From Lepeophtheirus salmonis (taxonomy: Eukaryota; Arthropoda; Copepoda; Siphonostomatoida; Caligidae): a stretch of DNA of 64,000 nt. The stretch is taken from positions 33,791,705 to 33,855,704 of the forward strand of contig NC_052131.2 in assembly GCF_016086655.4 (NCBI RefSeq). Direction: 5' to 3'. The notes beneath the pieces are model-generated. The model did not search any database and was not told where the DNA came from. It worked only from the letters and a program-made list of their open reading frames with translations. Shown one piece after another: positions 1-11,950 of this stretch. Position 1 is the first letter of the stretch, and each line of letters starts with the position of its first letter. The translations under genes and the position numbers were made by a program.

Positions 1-120
1 TACAGGCAAACCTCCGTTAGCGTTGTAATTGGTATATTATTTATGAAAACAAAAAATATAACAAAAAAAAAAAAAATAGAATAATTGTATTATAGAAAAA
101 GAAATTGGGACTTTTCTACT

Positions 121-380
121 CAAGACAATTATATTCCAAACCTGATTGAAAATAAAAGCACATAAAAGACGGAGACTCAGTCACCTTGAGTACTTGTTTG
201 ACTCAGAGTAAAATTGAGGATCGACACCGAAGTAATTATTTCCTGTGTTCTTGGGTGATTTCCTTTAGTCCTTCGTGACAGCTCCTTACAGCTGATCTAA
301 AGAAATGTCATGACACCTAAGCTGCTCTTCTCCTAAACTTCTTCAACTTTTCAGTGTTACCATGTGTATTTTCGGTTACT
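121..380 (-). repeat. Dispersed repeat family A, copy 1
   Basis: Non-coding repeat of about 0.3 kb seen about a dozen times here in both orientations. Read in its own forward direction, the family consensus runs through landmarks such as AACATGGTAACCCTAACAAT, GAAGAATGTTTTGG, AGCTGTCATGAC, ATCAGCTGCAAGCAGCTGTG, a GATCCTCAATTCTACTCTGA segment and CTCCGTCTTTTATGAGCACA near the end. This copy is on the minus strand and carries most landmarks (for example the reverse of 'GTTACCATG' near 356-365). I see no ORF, clear terminal inverted repeats, or convincing tRNA-type A and B boxes, so SINE versus MITE is undecided. It directly abuts the Tc1-like element to its right. Confidence 0.75.
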
Positions 381-1167
381 TTTTACTAAAATGCTCATAT
401 GTGATATTACATTTTTAACAAGAATTGGTAGAAATTGATTTAGCTTTAGTACTAGTCGAGAAAATGATACTTGAACGTGATAAACGATTTTCCATTCACA
501 CACTCCAAGCAGTTGGGCGTCTCTAGGACCACCGTTTACGCCGTCAGCAAGTCCAAACCGTTGGAGGGAAGAAGGGATCTGTCAAAAAGGTCAAATCGGA
601 CCAATAGGAGTTAATGAGAACAACTTAGGTCAATATCCTCAAGTCCATGAGTACCCATGCAAGATATCTCGAAGTTTAACACCAGACATCCAGAGAACTA
701 TAAAAAGGGTGTAGAAAGAGCTTTGTGTGGGTGGAGAGCTCTCTTTTGAGACCAGCTCTTCCATTGCAAGACACTTTTTAATTAGTCTTTTGAGTTATTT
801 TGAACTCTTTTTTTTTTTTTGACACTTTCGGCCCCCCCTAGAGCCCTGATCCCAATCCCCTCAACTATACATTTTGAGTAAATGCTAAGGGGACAGCTTT
901 TAGTGTCCGTCAACCAAACACTGATGCCCTCAAATCCACTTGTCAGACAGTGCTGCGGCTCCATGACAGAGTACTACATCTACAGCAGATGTCAGGCCTT
1001 CCGCAGTTCCCTGAAAGCCATCATTGTCTCTAAGAGCGGCTATATTAATGATTAAGAGAGCTCACATACACATCTACTGATATTGTTGAAATACTATTGT
1101 TGATAAATAAATTATACCTTGTTGAAGTTTAAAATTCAAAGTATTCAGATTTGACTGACCACTTGTA
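376..1167 (+). mobile_element. Internally deleted Tc1/mariner-superfamily element (family TcA), copy 1
   Basis: Decayed DNA transposon. From about 504 the plus strand encodes a helix-turn-helix segment 'LGVSRTTVYAVSKSK' followed by a basic 'GRRDLSKRS' linker, as in the N-terminus of Tc1-type transposases. After about 200 bases of frameshifted sequence, positions 829-1062 encode a C-terminal piece resembling 'WPPxSPDLNPLDY' and then 'SVRQPNTDALKS', ending near 'GYIND'. The catalytic middle with the first two aspartates is gone. Positions 1134-1167 match the terminal inverted repeat of the TcA copy at 60.4-61.15 kb (shared ATTCAAAGT...GACCACT), and the adjoining CTTGTTGAAG is shared too. The left end at about 376 is a weak match. 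Not functional: several stops and frameshifts. Confidence 0.7.
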
Positions 1168-1757
1168 TTTTAATATAAAATAGAAACTCTGGAAATCGTT
1201 ATAATAGATTGAAAGTGTGAATCCTTAGAATGATTCTTAAATAGTCGTCGTTGTGTCCAGAAGAGGAAGAATAAAATATAAGGAATTTGAAATGGAACAC
1301 GATGGAATTTATACAAATGACGCACTCAAAAGCGTATTTACATATTTGGAAAAAGAGAGAGAGAGAAAGAACTACGAAGGTAGGTCCTCTCAAGTTAAAT
1401 GACAATCTTAAATAAGAAGCAAAACAAAACTTGTAAATGAACAATGAGCAATATAAAAAGAATGATTTATGCAGATTCCGTGGAGGATAAAATCATTTTA
1501 GAAAAGAAGGGATATTACCAAATAGTAATGCATATCCATCAATTGTAAATTATAACTCATAAATAAATTGTCAAATGGACGTGTCTGGGAAAGGATCATG
1601 TCTTTGTACTGTATTTGTGAGACTCGCAGAACAGAAAACCCCTGTATAATATATATATGATGTGTACAAAACATGAGATAAACAATGCTAAATGAAGGAT
1701 TTATAGTATTTGGGATGAGGATAATTCATGAACTATTGATACATTAATGGTGTTCTT
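1168..1757. other. Stretch with no recognised feature
   Basis: A+T-rich sequence with scattered short ORFs on both strands that show no family resemblance. I see no element boundaries. Confidence 0.5.
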
Positions 1758-1990
1758 TTTTACTTTTTTAATACAAATTAATAAAATATAAGTATTCTAT
1801 GGCACACTATAAAGTTAAATGCCTACAGTTGCATTACTCATCAATACATAATAACCACATAATTTGAATCAATTATAATAAAATGATAGTATCAAATAAT
1901 AGTTTAAAATTAGAATGAACAATGTTGTCATTAAATAATCCATTTTAAAATGAAGAAATTGCGACTTGAATAATTTGATTATACAATATA
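1758..1990 (+). repeat. Dispersed repeat family D, copy 1
   Basis: About 230 bp similar in the same orientation to 51390-51606. Shared blocks include AAAATATAAGTATTCT, a GCACA...TATAAAGTT segment, AATAATAACC and GAAATTGC followed by ACTTG. No coding content. A perfect inverted repeat, TTATACAATATATATA and its complement, begins in its right part at 1979 and runs to about 2006. Confidence 0.6.
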
Positions 1991-2009
1991 TATATATATT
2001 GTATAAGAG

Positions 2010-3109
2010 TGTACCGAAATGACAAAAGTTCCGAATTTGGTATCCCATGATATTTTTTATTCTATTCATATAAACAAAAGAAAATAACCTACAAATGTCC
2101 GAAAAAAGTCCTTCAGTTTTGAGTTGGAAATGTGTAAAATATGGAAGAAAAAAACAATGTTTCCATGTTATTCCTTGTAAATTATCGAGCTCAATACAGG
2201 ACTTTTATAAAACTAAGTATTATAAACTAAATGTAAATTTTCAATAATATTTGATCCTCATTGGCCTTGTTTGCCTCACGTAATGAGTATTTTAGTCCTA
2301 AAGATGTCACAATTAAATAAATACACTCTTTTGGCACAAAATAGTTCGTGCAGATATTTTGATGTTTTTTCTTACAATTTTACTAATCGAATCTCGTTTT
2401 TGAATACCAATTGTGTAATATATTATCATCAAATATACTGTCAGGTCTCATGTATGCCAAGTAAGAATCCTTATCATAACTATTAATCATATTAGTCTAC
2501 AACTTTCTTGAAATTAAAATGGCTATTACTACACAAAAAATGGCCTAAGGCCCTCAATCTTTGCCAAAGGCAGTTCTTTATTGTCCCAGAATAATTTGTG
2601 GTGGAGAAAATTTAATTTAAACCAAAATTATGACTGTTTACTGTACAATATGCTTATATCTAAGCAAACAAACAAACAAAACAAAAAAAAACAGGCAGAG
2701 TCCTCAAAATAGCATTTTAAAAATTAAATACAAAAAAATTCTGCAAAATCCTTATTAATATCCTGTCGTCGTCATTATCTTTAATTGCCTCCAACAAATC
2801 CCTAGTTGGGTATACGACCTAGTAGTCAGGTGGATTTAATTCATAGAATCAATCAAATAATAATAGCTAATCATGAATCCGTGAGTTTAATTCCATTCCG
2901 TGGCTGCTCTTGTTTTTCAAATCATGATTCAACGTTTCTTTTAAAAGACTCATTCGTTATGATATGATTATTATTTATATATTATTATTTTTTTAGTTGT
3001 TGTTCGACGTGAATGAGTTTGCATATTTTTTTCATAATGAGTTTGATGATGACGTTTTTATGATGTCTAACAAAGTGTTTCATTTGGCTTACCTAATTAA
3101 AAAATATCC
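2010..3109. other. Stretch with no recognised feature
   Basis: A+T-rich. Small ORFs at 2271-2486 and 2997-3206 show no domain. The sequence CTGTCAGGTCTCAT near 2440 recurs in reverse orientation near 51795, but only for about 13 bases. Confidence 0.45.
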
Positions 3110-3117
3110 TTCTATAT

Positions 3118-3708
3118 CAATGGCTCCCAACCTTTCAAATATAGCGACTCATTTTAAAACAAGTAATCAGGAAACGACTCCAATTCTTAAAATATCATAT
3201 ATATAAACATTATTTTATTTTTTGTAAAAAAAAAACTGCCATATATTGCGAATAGGATTTACAGATTATTTACAATTGCTTGAAGTAACTATATATTCCA
3301 TAAACTCTTCAATTCACTCGTTTGCCATGATTTTTGAGGTCATTAAGAAGACTCTTATAACAATTTGGATTCAAGTTTCTCCTCAAATCTCTTGACTTCC
3401 GACCAACAGCCTTGACCGCCAATGACAAGGTATTCTTACTATTCTCAGGAAAATATAGGTTCTAAGTGAAGAAAAAAAATCAAGCAGATGCTGTCAAATT
3501 TTTGATAAATCTCGTTAAATATTGACTAATTTAGTAATACTGGTAGGATGAGAAACAACTGTGCACAGCTGACATTTAGTGTCATAGTATGAATTAATTT
3601 AACTGTTTTGATATATTTTTTACAGTGTTTTATATAATATTCACATTCATCTCAAAATCAATTAACGACTCCATGCCGTAGGTATCGCGACCCTATTGGG
3701 AACCACTG
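3118..3708. mobile_element. Non-autonomous hAT-type element with 8-bp target duplication
   Basis: The left end reads CAATGGCTCCCAA and the right end reads, on the opposite strand, CAGTGGTTCCCAA, an 11/13 terminal inverted repeat of the CAG-type seen in hAT transposons. Flanking 8-mers are TTCTATAT (3110-3117) and TCCTATAT (3709-3716), matching at 7 of 8, which fits the 8-bp target duplication of hAT. The 591-bp interior has no transposase-like ORF, so it would depend on a partner element. Identification rests on structure alone. Confidence 0.75.
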
Positions 3709-3716
3709 TCCTATAT

Positions 3717-4779
3717 GATTCATTCAGTATATTTTATCATATATGTAACTTTAGTATTAGTGTTGAAGGTCAAAGGAGGAAATGTCCATTTTGCAAAAGT
3801 TATGTTCTAATCAATGAAAAAATGCACTTCGTGGGCTGTAACTCAATTTACATATTATTATGTAAACTCCCACGAAGATATCCCGATGAAAAAAGGGTAA
3901 GTGATATTTTTGACTACACATAGTTTGTACATGACTCATAGTATGATAGTCGCATATAGCATATATTTGAAAGAGGGGTTAATATGGAATAAACCCAATT
4001 ATATTATGACCACGCTATATTTAAATGAGTATGTTTAAGAGACAGAGGTGAGGAAAAACCTCATACTACAAGCCGAGTATCAAGTCTTCAGAATATAAAA
4101 GGCCGCTGATATTATTCAGTAGAACTATATGTCTTCCTCCACCTTCTCCTCGTGGTCTTTTTTTCCATACATACATGTCAACTCTAAGTATTACTTATTA
4201 CTTTTTTTATAAATAAAAAAGAATAATTTATGAAATAGGTATGACGTATCAAGTGAGACGAGATAATCGACTATGGGTATTTTTGTATTAGCCACGTAAA
4301 ACTCTGCGTGGTCAATGTGTTAAAATAATAGACTATTGTTCCAGCAGCTAACTCCAACCCAGAACAGATCCAAATCCGATAATCAAAAGAGTCACACTAG
4401 GCTCACAACGTTCCCAACCCCTGTTAAAAATTGAAATCATTTTAGAGTTCAAGTCGAGCTACGAGTCATAGTTTTCGGTTCCAAGTCAAGTCTCTACTTT
4501 TTGATTTTGTAATCAAGTCCAGTAGCAAGTAATTTTTAATTATATTGCATTAATTTAAAATAAACTTTAAAGTATAAAATATTCCAGTAATACAACAAAG
4601 GTACTGATGAGTGATGAGCATAAGTGCCTCAACTATGAGGCTGGATGGTACTTGTTTTTTCGGTAATATGCAGGTATTTCTTACATTGATGTTTCGGTTA
4701 CAAGTACCACTCATAACCATACATACCTATTAAGTATTCATATAAGTTATTATTTTATTTACTAAACATAGTAGTTTAT
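3717..4779. other. Mostly unassigned; possible hAT end and CAAGTC-rich patch
   Basis: CGTTCCCAACCCCTG at 4409-4423 looks like the outward end of a hAT element (complement starts CAGGGGTTGGGAACG), but I cannot find its partner. 4440-4560 is rich in CAAGTC/GAGTTC words, like the inside of the MITE at 15.77 kb. The rest shows nothing I can name. Confidence 0.35.
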
Positions 4780-5185
4780 TCGGTATTTTTTGGCTACAGT
4801 TTGCAAACAAATCATTCAATACCCATAAATGGCATAACATTGAAAACAACGATCCTATAAATATATGATCATTTTATGGAGGATGTATTGTCTCTAAAAC
4901 CTTTTTTGATCTTACTTTTTACGAAAGAGAAAATATATTCTTGTATAAAGTTATTTTAATATTCACAAATGGCACACCAATGGAAACTTCGGTCCTATGA
5001 AACAACGTGTATATGGAGTTTCATGGTCTCTAAAGACTTTTTGAAGTGAACTTTTCCCAGAAAAGAAAATATTCTTTATTAATTGTTTTTTTTATATTTT
5101 TGGCCATAGTTTGCAAACTACTTATTCTTTGCCTACATGAGACATATTTTTTATTATCTACGATCCTATACGACATTACTTAAAT
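4780..5185 (+). repeat. Degenerate tandem repeat, about 2.5-3 units
   Basis: Related units follow each other head to tail. Landmarks recurring in order are TTTGGCTACAGTTTGCAAAC (4790 region) and TTTGGCCATAGTTTGCAAAC (5100 region); AAATGGCA..CAnTGnAAAC in units 1 and 2; GATCCTATAA (4851), GGTCCTATGA (4991) and GATCCTATAC (5162); and TGTCTCTAAA/GGTCTCTAAA followed by CTTTTT. Spacing between the CCTAT marks is about 140 and 171 bases, so the units differ by indels. No ORF. Confidence 0.65.
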
Positions 5186-5324
5186 AACATAAAAAATTAG
5201 ACCGTAATTTGTTGTCAGCTATATATATTTTTCTAATTATTTCCTGATTATCAGGGTTATGAACGTTAATTAGCTAAATGCAATTTAGTTCTTGATAAAT
5301 TGGAAACAACTTTCAATTATAATA

Positions 5325-5395
5325 ACTAAGCTGTTCTCCTCCAAAACATTCTTCAAAGTGTGAGGGTTACCATGTTGATTTTCGATTTATGCATT
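5325..5395 (-). repeat. Repeat family A, truncated copy
   Basis: Contains only the 5' part of family A in minus orientation: CTAAGCTGTTCTCCTCC, AAAACATTCTTCAAA and GGGTTACCATGTTGATTTTC. The rest of the repeat is missing or too diverged to recognise. Confidence 0.6.
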
Positions 5396-5430
5396 TCTAA
5401 CATTCCCAAAATCCTCACGATTTCCATCAC

Positions 5431-5545
5431 TGTTACTCACATAGAGAGCCCTGTGAAAATAATGATCAGCATGCACCATTTATTTAGCTACAAACTTACA
5501 CTCCCCCTAGCAGACAATATATATTTTTAGTTTGCTTTAGTTCTA
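5431..5545 (+). repeat. Dispersed repeat family G, copy 1
   Basis: Shares ordered words with 7811-7945 and more weakly with 45566-45650: TACTCACATAGAG, a CTGTGAAAAT/CAGTGAAAAT word, AGCATGCnCCATTT, and a later ATATATTTTTAGTT-like stretch. CCCCCTAGCAGACA here also resembles CCCCCTAGCGGACA near 8130. Non-coding, function unknown. Confidence 0.55.
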
Positions 5546-7810
5546 TTAATTTTTTAGAGGACTTGTAGTTGTATCTTAAATTTTTTACCCCCTTACTTTC
5601 TACCGATATATGTATATTGCAAACTTATATTTCCATTAATACAACAAATGAAATATCATCGGTAATTTACGGTCTGATGTATTAAAGTAAGCCTTTATTA
5701 CATGTTTTTAAATGATTAAATCTGCAATGAATGACTCCCAATCTTTCTAATTAAAAAGAATATTTCAAAATATCCCCCAACGTATAAATGTATATATACT
5801 TAGTAATCATTATTTTGCAGCGCCTCCCATTTTTGCAAATCTGTCACTAATCTCGGATCCCTTCACTGTACAATCAGATAAGAAAATAAGAAGTATGTAT
5901 ATAACAAAAAAAAGATTTGTAATAGTGATCATTTTAAGAAAACCAGTGACTACGTCATGATACTGCGAGATTTATATGCAGCAAATCTATCTATTCATGA
6001 GATAAAGGATTTACATTATGTATATACTATAATATCTAAAAAATGAATGAATAGACTTCAATTATTTTTTGTGGACTTACTTGTGTTAGTCTTATATTAT
6101 TCGCCATTATTATTATTGCAATTGAAAACCATAGAAAATCCAAATGAGTTAAATGAATGAGCGTAACAATTAAGGATATGCATATAGGCTTATCCAAGGT
6201 CGCATCAATTAGTAAACCCATTCATAGGGAAATTTCCCTGGAGGTATTTAAAACTTTTAACTCTTCATGGAGCCATGGGCATTTTGTACAGAAAAAATAC
6301 AATTTTGAGATTATACAAAAAAGTTTAAGATATTACTGTTTTTTTTTGTTTGTTTTTTTAAATTACGTTCATTCTTTGATAGATTGTCGTGGTGATTAGA
6401 TATTTCTCTCTAATAGATGAAGTCTCGCTTACCTTTTTGTGATATGTTCGTTTTTGGTTTATTCACAGAGATATATACATACACGAGATGACAAAGATAC
6501 TATATTATATATACTGGAATACTCCAGAAGGAAGAGAGAATTACGAGTATATCTAGTTTAAGACCGTTGCAAAGGGTCATGGTGCTGCCACCTTTTGATA
6601 CTTTACGTGTCCCATGATCTTCATTATATTTACAGAAAGATCTATTCAGCCAATTAAATTTATAGCAGTTTTGGCTTTATTAATACATAAACAAATAATC
6701 GTCAGGGAAAAAAAAGGAAGATTCAAGCTATTACCACTATTTAACTCATAGACTCTGAGTTTTTTTTCTTCAAAAATGCATCTCTATTTTTTTTTAAACC
6801 CAAGCTTGAATAAGATTTCGAATATATACCTATTATCTCACCAAAGTTAAGAGCTGAAGGCAATGAAACAGCATTTTGTATGCCTTGTCACTAGTATTGG
6901 ATAGGTCCTAGGACTTATTTCCTAATCACCCCTTTTCAGTTTTTTATCCGTCTGATATTTTTTTCTATTCAAGGGTCCTTTCTCCTATAGCCCTGAGACA
7001 TGACTCATTAGATCTTATTTTTGACCCTACTGTCTTTGGCACCAAGTTAAGAGGAAGAATATATGTTTTAAATGTGATTAGATTTGGTAGAATTTAGTTT
7101 GCCTTCCTTGTAAAATTATTTGACATAGTGTTACTATTCCAAAAATTTTCGATTATGACTGAACAAAACATGAAAATGTAGAATATACGTATAATAGCTA
7201 CTACACCTTCTTAAGTAATAATAAGATGCCACATTAAATAGTTTGATTTAATCAAAGTAATGTGCAATTATTATTCATAACTTTAGTACTTGATATTCCT
7301 AATTAATTTAATGAGAGGATATTTAAATATACTTATATACATCTTCAGCCTCTTAGGTATAAACACAAACTATGTAGGCTTGGCGTTCCTTCTTGAATAT
7401 CGTACTTAGAATCTTATTAGAGTTAGATTTAAACGAAATGGTTTTTTAAACAAATGCATTATGTTCGTACTAAGTATACCTAGGATCGTCAAAACTGAGT
7501 AATTGGGATTTGACGGTAGGTGAGGCTTTAATCAAATAATAAGGAAAACTTTAACAAACAGGGAAGCTTCGAAAATTTATACATATTATGCACGTTTTTT
7601 ATGATATTGAGAGAATTTTGATAAAAATACTAATTGAAGCGAGAATGAGTGGTCGGGCCAAGGCACAGGTTGGACATTCCTGCTAATAACCTATGGGACA
7701 TGAACGTTGTTCACTTATATTAGTTTGTAAGTAAAGCGACAGAAAGTGGCACCATCTTCCGGTAAAATAATACATCTTTTATAAATGATAATATTATTTA
7801 ATATATAATA
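5546..7810. other. Long stretch with no recognised feature
   Basis: A+T-rich sequence with homopolymer runs and small ORFs (for example 6036-6221 and 6157-6399, which overlap on opposite strands) that show no protein family resemblance. Confidence 0.45.
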
Positions 7811-7945
7811 TAGGTGTATATTACTCACATAGAGGGGCAGTGAAAATTCTTCCTAGCATGCGCCATTTTTTAAGCAACTAGATACAGACTGTCACATATA
7901 TTTGCGGGAAATATATATTTTTTAATTGTTCATGCCCTATTGCCC
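7811..7945 (+). repeat. Dispersed repeat family G, copy 2
   Basis: Same ordered words as the copy at 5431-5545 (TTACTCACATAGAG, CAGTGAAAAT, TAGCATGCGCCATTTTT). A further short piece, ATCAACCCCCTAGCGGACA, lies at about 8125-8143. Confidence 0.55.
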
Positions 7946-8374
7946 AGAAAAACATTGTTAGCAACAGTACATTCCGTGTCAACGGAATCTCGCTTTTTGT
8001 GATATAAGGGAGGACGTTATTTATATTTTTTTTCTCCTTGTGTAGAATTTACCTTGTTAATTCAATTAAGAAAGTAAACTCATGGAGGTTGTGCTGTTAG
8101 TTATTGAGGAGCATTCATGTGTTTATCAACCCCCTAGCGGACAAAAATATTGTCGTTTAACCTTATATATTTGGACAAACATTGATCACATGGTCATCGT
8201 TTCGCTCCTTGCTTTGTATCTTTGGAAATAACTGCGACATTGGATAGCTACTATATACCTCTAGGCCTTTTTGCTTTAATTTTTTGCTGAGGAAAGGCTG
8301 AGTGATGTCAAAAATATTTCAATGTGATTGTCAGTGTCAAGTTTCGATATTTGTAATAAGTAATGGGCCTTGCA

Positions 8375-8450
8375 AGTGTTGTGTAGGTCCTTATTTTTTG
8401 GTCCAGTCCAGTCTTAGAACCAATCCTATCGGTCCTTGGACTTATTCCTA
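8375..8450 (+). mobile_element. Left half of MITE family B
   Basis: AGTGTTGTGT followed by CCTTATTTTTTGGTCCAGTC matches the left terminal region of the fuller copies at 25833-26064 and 47798-48038. The copy breaks off after the GGTCCTTGGACTTATTCCTA region and no right end follows. Confidence 0.55.
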
Positions 8451-8619
8451 AAAATGTTTCGGGTTTATTTTCCAGATAAGAGATATATAATACGTGTATT
8501 GCACATATCATGCAAAAAAATAATCCTTTTTTCATTATAGTACAATATATTACATACATATATTAGAATTACTTCGTTATATAATTTATTCTATTATTTA
8601 AGGGAATAATAGAAAAAAG

Positions 8620-9170
8620 GAAATACAGGGTACACTCTCTTGGGCACTCAGTGACACGTTCCTTCACAAGGTTAGGAAGGAATTTGAGAACTCTAAAGGT
8701 AATTTTGAGGCAACAACAATGCGGGTTGAACTCAAAGGTCAAATTGACCGTGTAAGGACGCCGGAATTTGTGGCCAGAATCCAGCAAATCTTCAATGAGA
8801 TCCCATGGAAGTCCATTATGGTAATTTATCGAAATGGAAGAATCAAATGACTCCAATTCAATTTTTACGACTTCATATAGCGTTGAATTTTGGCCTCCAA
8901 ACCCCTCCAGATCTGAATCTAATGTATTTTTTTGTCTGGGGCACGATCGAATGACAAACCAACCATTACACCCTGTAACACCCAAGGTTGACATATCAGT
9001 CGGATCAAGAAGGAATTTCAGGATTCGCCAAGAGACCCAGTGGCGAAGGCCTGCTTGCGCTTCCGGCCTCGTATATATACTGTAATTTAAGGCTGGAGGT
9101 TATTTTATTGAATGAAATAAATTAGAATCCATCAAGCTATCAGACTCTGATTTTATTTTTTTTAATCTGA
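8620..9170 (+). pseudogene. Internally deleted Tc1/mariner-type transposase remnant (family TcB), copy 1
   Basis: The plus strand from about 8630 reads 'ALSDTFLHKVRKEFENSKG', the recognition helix and linker of a Tc1-type helix-turn-helix, then 'RTPEFVARIQQIFNEIPWKS', a second DNA-binding segment. It then jumps to 'LQFNFYDF', equivalent to the 'WLQDNF' position of related copies, and continues as the C-terminal region ('GARSNDKP...', 'SRIKKEFQDSPRDPVAKAC', 'RFRPR'). The catalytic core between these parts is missing, and stops and frameshifts are present. The 3' flank TGAATGAAATAAATTAGAAT is shared with the copy ending near 49580. The longest ORF here, 8569-8994 on the minus strand, is antisense to this remnant and probably not a gene. 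Confidence 0.75.
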
Positions 9171-10435
9171 TAACTAATTGGTGAAAAATTCCATTTGAAA
9201 TCTCCCTTTGGCGGACAGATAGCTTGCAGACCCAGTACACACTCAATCGATTTTACATTTTAAAAGGACCGAAAACTGGATGTAGCCGGACTGGACTGGG
9301 GTCGTCGGCCCTTAAAAAGTACGGACACAATACTAGTCGTTGCCCCACATTATTTTAAAGCTTATTTCCAACAGGACAATTGTTTCGCTACCCACCCATT
9401 TGTGGTTTTTGAGACAGGGAATGATTGAGATAGTCAATAAAGATATATTGATCGTGATATACATAATGTACCTATTTAAATAGGTATAAATCAAATGATA
9501 CGGGTCTAATGGACAATATGTTCAAAATAATTCCTACCTAGATGGGATCCTTGTGCATATGTTTTTTTATCCTTTCACGTGTATAGCCTTAAAACATACA
9601 GTCATCTAGGTCATAAAAGTAATTCATAGCCTAAAGAAAAGTCTTTTTTACATTTGTTATGTACACATTATACACATACACCATAGTAATCGTTATAACC
9701 GTATTAATTAAATTTGATTTACCTCTGGTGAAGAATTAACCTTGTTGTCTTATCAAGTAGAGACAAGTGTTCCAATATTTGTATATAATTTAACACATTG
9801 GTTTAATAATGATTAAAAAATTACATACGTTCGTAAAGTGAAATGACGTAATTCTGTATGCTACATATTACTAAGAAATATCTTTCAAAAAACAAATTGT
9901 TAAACTACATATTATATATGTTTGTAATAAATCTCTTTTAATTTATATTTTATCTACTTACGGATACTTTTAATTTATCGACTTCAGAAAATAGGGACAT
10001 ACTTGCAATAAATATATCAAAATATATATTGCAAAAATATAATCTTATAGCTTTTATTATTGACATATTATTTACTAATTTAAGTACATTTATTCCATAT
10101 CTAAATAAGGTTTTTTAATTATTAGGAAAACTTTGTCAAATATGTGCCATCTTTAATAAAATAGCAATTCACATTTTTTTGATATATTGTAAATATTTAT
10201 TACAACTAACTTATCCTTCCAAATACTTCATTTTTTTTGTTTTTGACGCCAGAAAGGCGTTACCTCACTAAGACAAAAATTTACATCGTATTTTATTGTT
10301 ATTCGTCAATTTTGATGCTTCTTTTCCCTTTATCGGTGCTCTAAATGTTGATTGATTGTACTCAAATTAGCTCTTGTAAAACTTTAAACAATTCTAAACA
10401 ATTTTAAATAATTAATCCATATTTGGAAAAATTGG
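9171..10435. other. Stretch with no recognised feature
   Basis: Nothing beyond A+T-rich sequence and simple runs. No ORF with recognisable homology. Confidence 0.45.
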
Positions 10436-10530
10436 TTCACTGCTACCAACTAATTTTGGGCTTTTATTTCCGTTTCTCTATTGAAAGGAAGGGCTGCAAA
10501 GTACAATATTGCGTTTTCTAAATAGAGGTT
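10436..10530 (+). repeat. Dispersed repeat family E, copy 1
   Basis: Contains ACCAACTAATTTTGGGCTTT followed by TTTCCGTTT and GAAAGGAAGGG. Related copies: 11860-11950 (ACTACTAACTAATTTTGGGC), 14190-14270 and 23962-24060 (CGACTAACTAATTTCG). Confidence 0.5.
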
Positions 10531-10654
10531 TTTAAATTGTATAATTTAGTAGATATCCTCTACCTCAGAGGTACTGTTTACGTTAGTCAAAACTCAGACT
10601 GATCGAAGGCGCTGTTGTCGCTCGAAAATAATATTATCCGCCTGTATGTTGTAA

Positions 10655-10915
10655 AATACACCGAAAATTAACATGGTACCCCTGATAATTTTGAAGAATG
10701 TTTGAGAGAAGAGCAGCATAGCTGTCATTCATTAAATTGGCTGCGAGTAGCTGTGAGATTAAGGAAATAAACACAAATCCCACTCCGAATCAGGCAAGAA
10801 TATATGCAAAAATTACTTTGCTGTAGATCCTCAAATCTACTCCAGGCCCAACAAGGACTTACACCTATAAATCGGTAAAAAGACATGAGAGTTATTTTTG
10901 TCTTTTATGCACTAG
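10655..10915 (+). repeat. Repeat family A, copy (plus)
   Basis: Nearly full copy: TTAACATGGTACCCCTGATA, GAAGAATGTTTGAGAGAAGA, TAGCTGTCATTCATTAAATT, AAATAAACACAAATCCCACT, GTAGATCCTCAAATCTACTC, and a weak terminal TCTTTTATGCAC. Confidence 0.75.
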
Positions 10916-11500
10916 GGGTTGTTTTATACTTATAGTTCTCTCTTTAAGAAATAAAGAATAATGATAGCAGCTTTAGAAAATAAAAATATATTTATTCAGG
11001 TAGCAACATCAAAAAGCCGAGACCTCTCCTTTTATAATAATATAGAAGTCTATGATAACACGTATTTAATTAATAAAGTTGGGGGTATATTTTGATGTAA
11101 TAAGTTTTATTATCAATTTAGCCTATAAATTTAACTGTTTTCTACATATTAACTTATAACTTCGTTGTTGTTGTTGTTGTAGTATGCAATACTACCAGCA
11201 ATAGCTGACTGGATAGCGCGTATTTAAACCTGAGTTCTTCTAAAAATAAACTGAAAATGCCCAAAATCAGTTTGTCATTACCCAATTCCTTTTTGCAAAA
11301 ATGGGATTATTATTTCACTACGAGTATGATACTTGGTAATGGTTCATAACATCTTTACAAGATATAATTCAAATTCAACAAGTAAAGGATGTTAAGAGCC
11401 CTGAGAATGGGAAAAGTAATAGAAAAATTGACAGCTGATAAATAAGTAGACTGAAATTCTTATGTTCTCTAGGTAACACCGTGTATTAGCTCATTCCCTA

Positions 11501-11528
11501 TAATGTGACCCACTTGTGGCTCACATTA
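11501..11528. repeat. 28-bp imperfect palindrome
   Basis: TAATGTGACCCACTTGTGGC followed by TCACATTA forms a near-perfect inverted repeat with mismatches only at one paired position. A related TCACATTTGGGCCACAG follows about 20 bases later. It could be a chance or element-terminal structure; no neighbour explains it. Confidence 0.45.
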
Positions 11529-11859
11529 TGTTTTACTAATCTGCGAAGTGCATCACATTTGGGCCACAGTACAATTTTTTTGATGCGATGTGAACCTATA
11601 TATATATATGTATGTGAACCTAACGATGTGAACACTTTTTATTGCAACATATTATAGAAAAAATCACCTTTAATAAGATAGCTTAAGGCTAACTGAAGAT
11701 ATACACAAAACAATGAGTCGCAGTACAGGAATATACGAGTCTGAACCTATCGCAGGGATCGTGTTAACATGCAAATTTAAACTGTTTATTGTCAACTGTC
11801 GATTTTTCTACTTCTTTTCCACTTAGTAGTGTTTTAGTAGTAGAAGAAGATTTGAGATC

Positions 11860-11950
11860 AATTGGCTAACTACTAACTAATTTTGGGCCTTTATTATTTT
11901 CGTTTTTGTAGAAAAGGTTAGAATAGACAACAAAAATCATATCTATCTAA
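11860..11950 (+). repeat. Dispersed repeat family E, copy 2
   Basis: GGCTAACTACTAACTAATTT, then GGGCCTTTATTATTTTCG and GTAGAAAAGGTTAGA, shared with the copies near 10.44 and 23.97 kb. Non-coding. Confidence 0.55.

Noticed and set aside
4409..4423. Single hAT-like terminus CGTTCCCAACCCCTG
   Set aside because: No partner end or target duplication found, so no element can be delimited.
8569..8994. 141-codon minus-strand ORF
   Set aside because: Antisense to a clear Tc1/mariner-type transposase remnant on the plus strand.
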